Of a stretch of 8,270 bases of DNA, positions 7,172 to 8,270 are shown one piece after another. This stretch comes from JAYXXU01 sp049301135 (GTDB taxonomy: Bacteria > Pseudomonadota > Gammaproteobacteria > Pseudomonadales > Moraxellaceae). Location of the stretch: contig JBAQKP010000037.1 in assembly GCA_049301135.1 (NCBI GenBank), positions 1 through 8,270 of the forward strand, written 5' to 3'. Position numbers and translations under genes: made by a program. The notes under the pieces were generated by a model. It saw only the letters and a program-made list of their open reading frames with translations. It was not told where the DNA came from and ran no database searches. The stretch's first letter is position 1; each line of letters starts with the position of its first letter.

Positions 7172-8176
7172 ATGCCGTTACCCCTGATTATTGGTGGAGT
7201 TGCTATAGCTGCTGGTTTGGCCGGTCTTGCATCCGGTGCAAATGGTGTCAAAAAAATCAGAGACGCCAGCAAGCAAATTGAAGAAGCTTCAACCAAGTAC
7301 GAAACGTCTAAAGCAAAGCTTGACGATAAAAACACGGTGATGACTCAGAGTCTTGACTCGGTTGGTAGTCTCCAAGTCAAGCTCAACAAAGACTTCAGTC
7401 GGTTTGCCGATGCCTTCGAGAAAATTCAGAATCGCCCTAAGTTTTCCGAATACACATCTGAGCACCCAAGTATCAGCAAGCATGACCTGAACGAAATTCG
7501 ACAAGTGTCTATCACTGCAATCGAGTTTCTAGCGTCATCCGCATTTTCTGCTGGTGCTGGAGCATTGGCAGGTTTTGCAGCTTACGGTGGCACGATGGCA
7601 CTTGGCGTCGCATCAACTGGTACAGCAATCAGTTCGCTTTCCGGTATTGCAGCATACAACGCAACACTTGCAGCATTGGGCGGTGGCTCACTCGCGGCTG
7701 GCGGTGGGGGCATGGCACTTGGTTCGACCATTCTGGCTGGTGCGGTTGCAGGCCCAGTCGTTGCGGTTGCAGGGCTACTGGTAAATGCCAAAGGCAACTC
7801 CAGCCTTGAAAAAGCCGCAGAAATCGAAAAAAGCGTCGATGACACTGTGGCATTGATGGTCAAAGCTATGGCGTTTATGGACAAGTTGACCGTGCTGTCT
7901 AACGATGTTCTTGCCGAACTCAATACCCTGTCGGTCTACTACTACAAGTATGTGGGCAGGCTGGAAGGACTGGTTGCGACCAACACAGACTGGAACAGCT
8001 ACTCTGATCAAGAGCAGCAACTGGTTGATAACAACATCAAATTGGTTTCTATTATCCGCGCCATTCTCAAGCAACCGTTGGTGGTCAAAAAAGATACTGA
8101 TGAAATGGGCGAGATACAAGAAGCCAAAGTCAGACAAGGCTTGCAGAACGCAACAGAACTCACCGACTCACTGTAA
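7172..8176 (+). CDS. Coiled-coil protein with glycine-zipper-like hydrophobic core, possible pore former
   Basis: Last gene of the operon, 334 residues. A hydrophobic N-terminus (about 4-23, IIGGVAIAAGLAGLA) is a membrane helix or uncleaved signal; no clear cleavage site is seen. Residues 24-90 are charged and helical, likely a coiled coil. Residues 115-204 are an almost uncharged Ala/Gly/Ser stretch with repeated small-residue spacing (GAGALAG, GGGSLAAGGGG, AGAVAGPVVAVAG), enough for three or four membrane helices. Residues 208-265 and 280-334 are again helical and charged, with a YYYKY patch at 256-260. Helix, hydrophobic head, helix is the plan of alpha-helical pore formers and of ApoL-like or glycine-zipper membrane proteins; this is similarity of design, not proven homology. 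No catalytic motif is visible. It follows the cysteine-cluster gene by 11 bp and ends just before a terminator. It is probably the membrane-acting partner of the operon and could be a toxin or a structural membrane component. Confidence 0.88.
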   Translation: MPLPLIIGGVAIAAGLAGLASGANGVKKIRDASKQIEEASTKYETSKAKLDDKNTVMTQSLDSVGSLQVKLNKDFSRFADAFEKIQNRPKFSEYTSEHPSISKHDLNEIRQVSITAIEFLASSAFSAGAGALAGFAAYGGTMALGVASTGTAISSLSGIAAYNATLAALGGGSLAAGGGGMALGSTILAGAVAGPVVAVAGLLVNAKGNSSLEKAAEIEKSVDDTVALMVKAMAFMDKLTVLSNDVLAELNTLSVYYYKYVGRLEGLVATNTDWNSYSDQEQQLVDNNIKLVSIIRAILKQPLVVKKDTDEMGEIQEAKVRQGLQNATELTDSL

Positions 8177-8183
8177 CCATCCC

Positions 8184-8210
8184 ACGCCCTTCCCAAGCGG
8201 AAGGGCGTTT
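8184..8210 (+). terminator. Hairpin terminator of the three-gene operon
   Basis: ACGCCCTTCC (8184-8193) and GGAAGGGCGT (8199-8208) form a perfect ten-pair, GC-rich stem with a five-base loop, eight bases after the last stop. The T tract is short (TTT, then AT), so termination may be partial or helped by a factor. Its place right after gene 3 supports reading 5251-8176 as one transcript. Confidence 0.8.
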
Positions 8211-8270
8211 ATGCCACTTAATTAGAATCTAGCCGACTACTCCAACCACTTGCCTACCCCTGCAATCCCC

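Noticed and set aside
7582..8137. Minus-strand ORFs (7582-7923 and 7775-8137) opposite gene 3.
   Set aside because: The Ala/Pro-rich translation is what a Gly/Ala-rich coding sequence gives on its complement; no ribosome binding site or domain is seen.
8237..8270. Possible end of a leftward gene reading GIAGVGKWLE then stop at the right edge.
   Set aside because: Only ten codons are visible, too few to support a gene; a convergent gene sharing the terminator remains possible but cannot be shown.
1..8270. CRISPR arrays, tRNA or rRNA genes, insertion sequences, integrase attachment sites.
   Set aside because: No regularly spaced direct repeats, no cloverleaf-like tRNA sequence, no transposase or integrase motifs and no paired terminal inverted repeats were seen by eye.

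Overview
The window reads as a bacterial accessory region, probably gammaproteobacterial. It is of moderate GC (roughly half), uses Shine-Dalgarno-led ATG starts, and its proteins are rich in Gln and Leu. No housekeeping marker is present, so the host cannot be named. I see no rRNA, tRNA, CRISPR array, transposase or integrase.

Left half (1-4677, minus strand): one uninterrupted reading frame of 1,559 codons that runs off the left edge. It is the N-terminal and central part of a very large DUF4011-type superfamily 1 helicase: a beta-rich N-terminus, a transglutaminase-like Cys/His module, a DUF4011 segment, then helicase motifs from the Q-motif through Walker A, DEAS, GDPKQLPP, WHYRS and QGDERD. 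The last helicase motif and the C-terminal domains lie outside. Relatives of this architecture occur in defence islands, including the single-gene Hhe type if a Vsr-like nuclease and DUF3320 follow, which cannot be seen here.

Middle (4678-5250): a 573-bp divergent gap. It holds the helicase ribosome binding site, a hairpin-forming inverted repeat next to a possible minus-strand -10 box, a doubtful 131-codon ORF, and the leader of the rightward operon.

Right half (5251-8176, plus strand): a compact three-gene operon. Gene 1 (551 aa) joins an HNH-like nuclease motif to a coiled coil and a membrane-spanning C-terminal half. Gene 2 (85 aa) is a minimal CxxCxxCC (YkgJ-type) cysteine-cluster protein whose start overlaps the stop of gene 1 by ATGA. 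Gene 3 (334 aa) is a coiled-coil protein with a very Gly/Ala-rich hydrophobic core, resembling a pore-forming or glycine-zipper protein. A strong hairpin terminator follows.

I do not recognise this trio as a named system. Together with the adjacent DUF4011 helicase it is the best candidate for an undescribed, possibly anti-phage or toxin-like, membrane-associated system. The functional link between the genes is inference from gene order and overlap.
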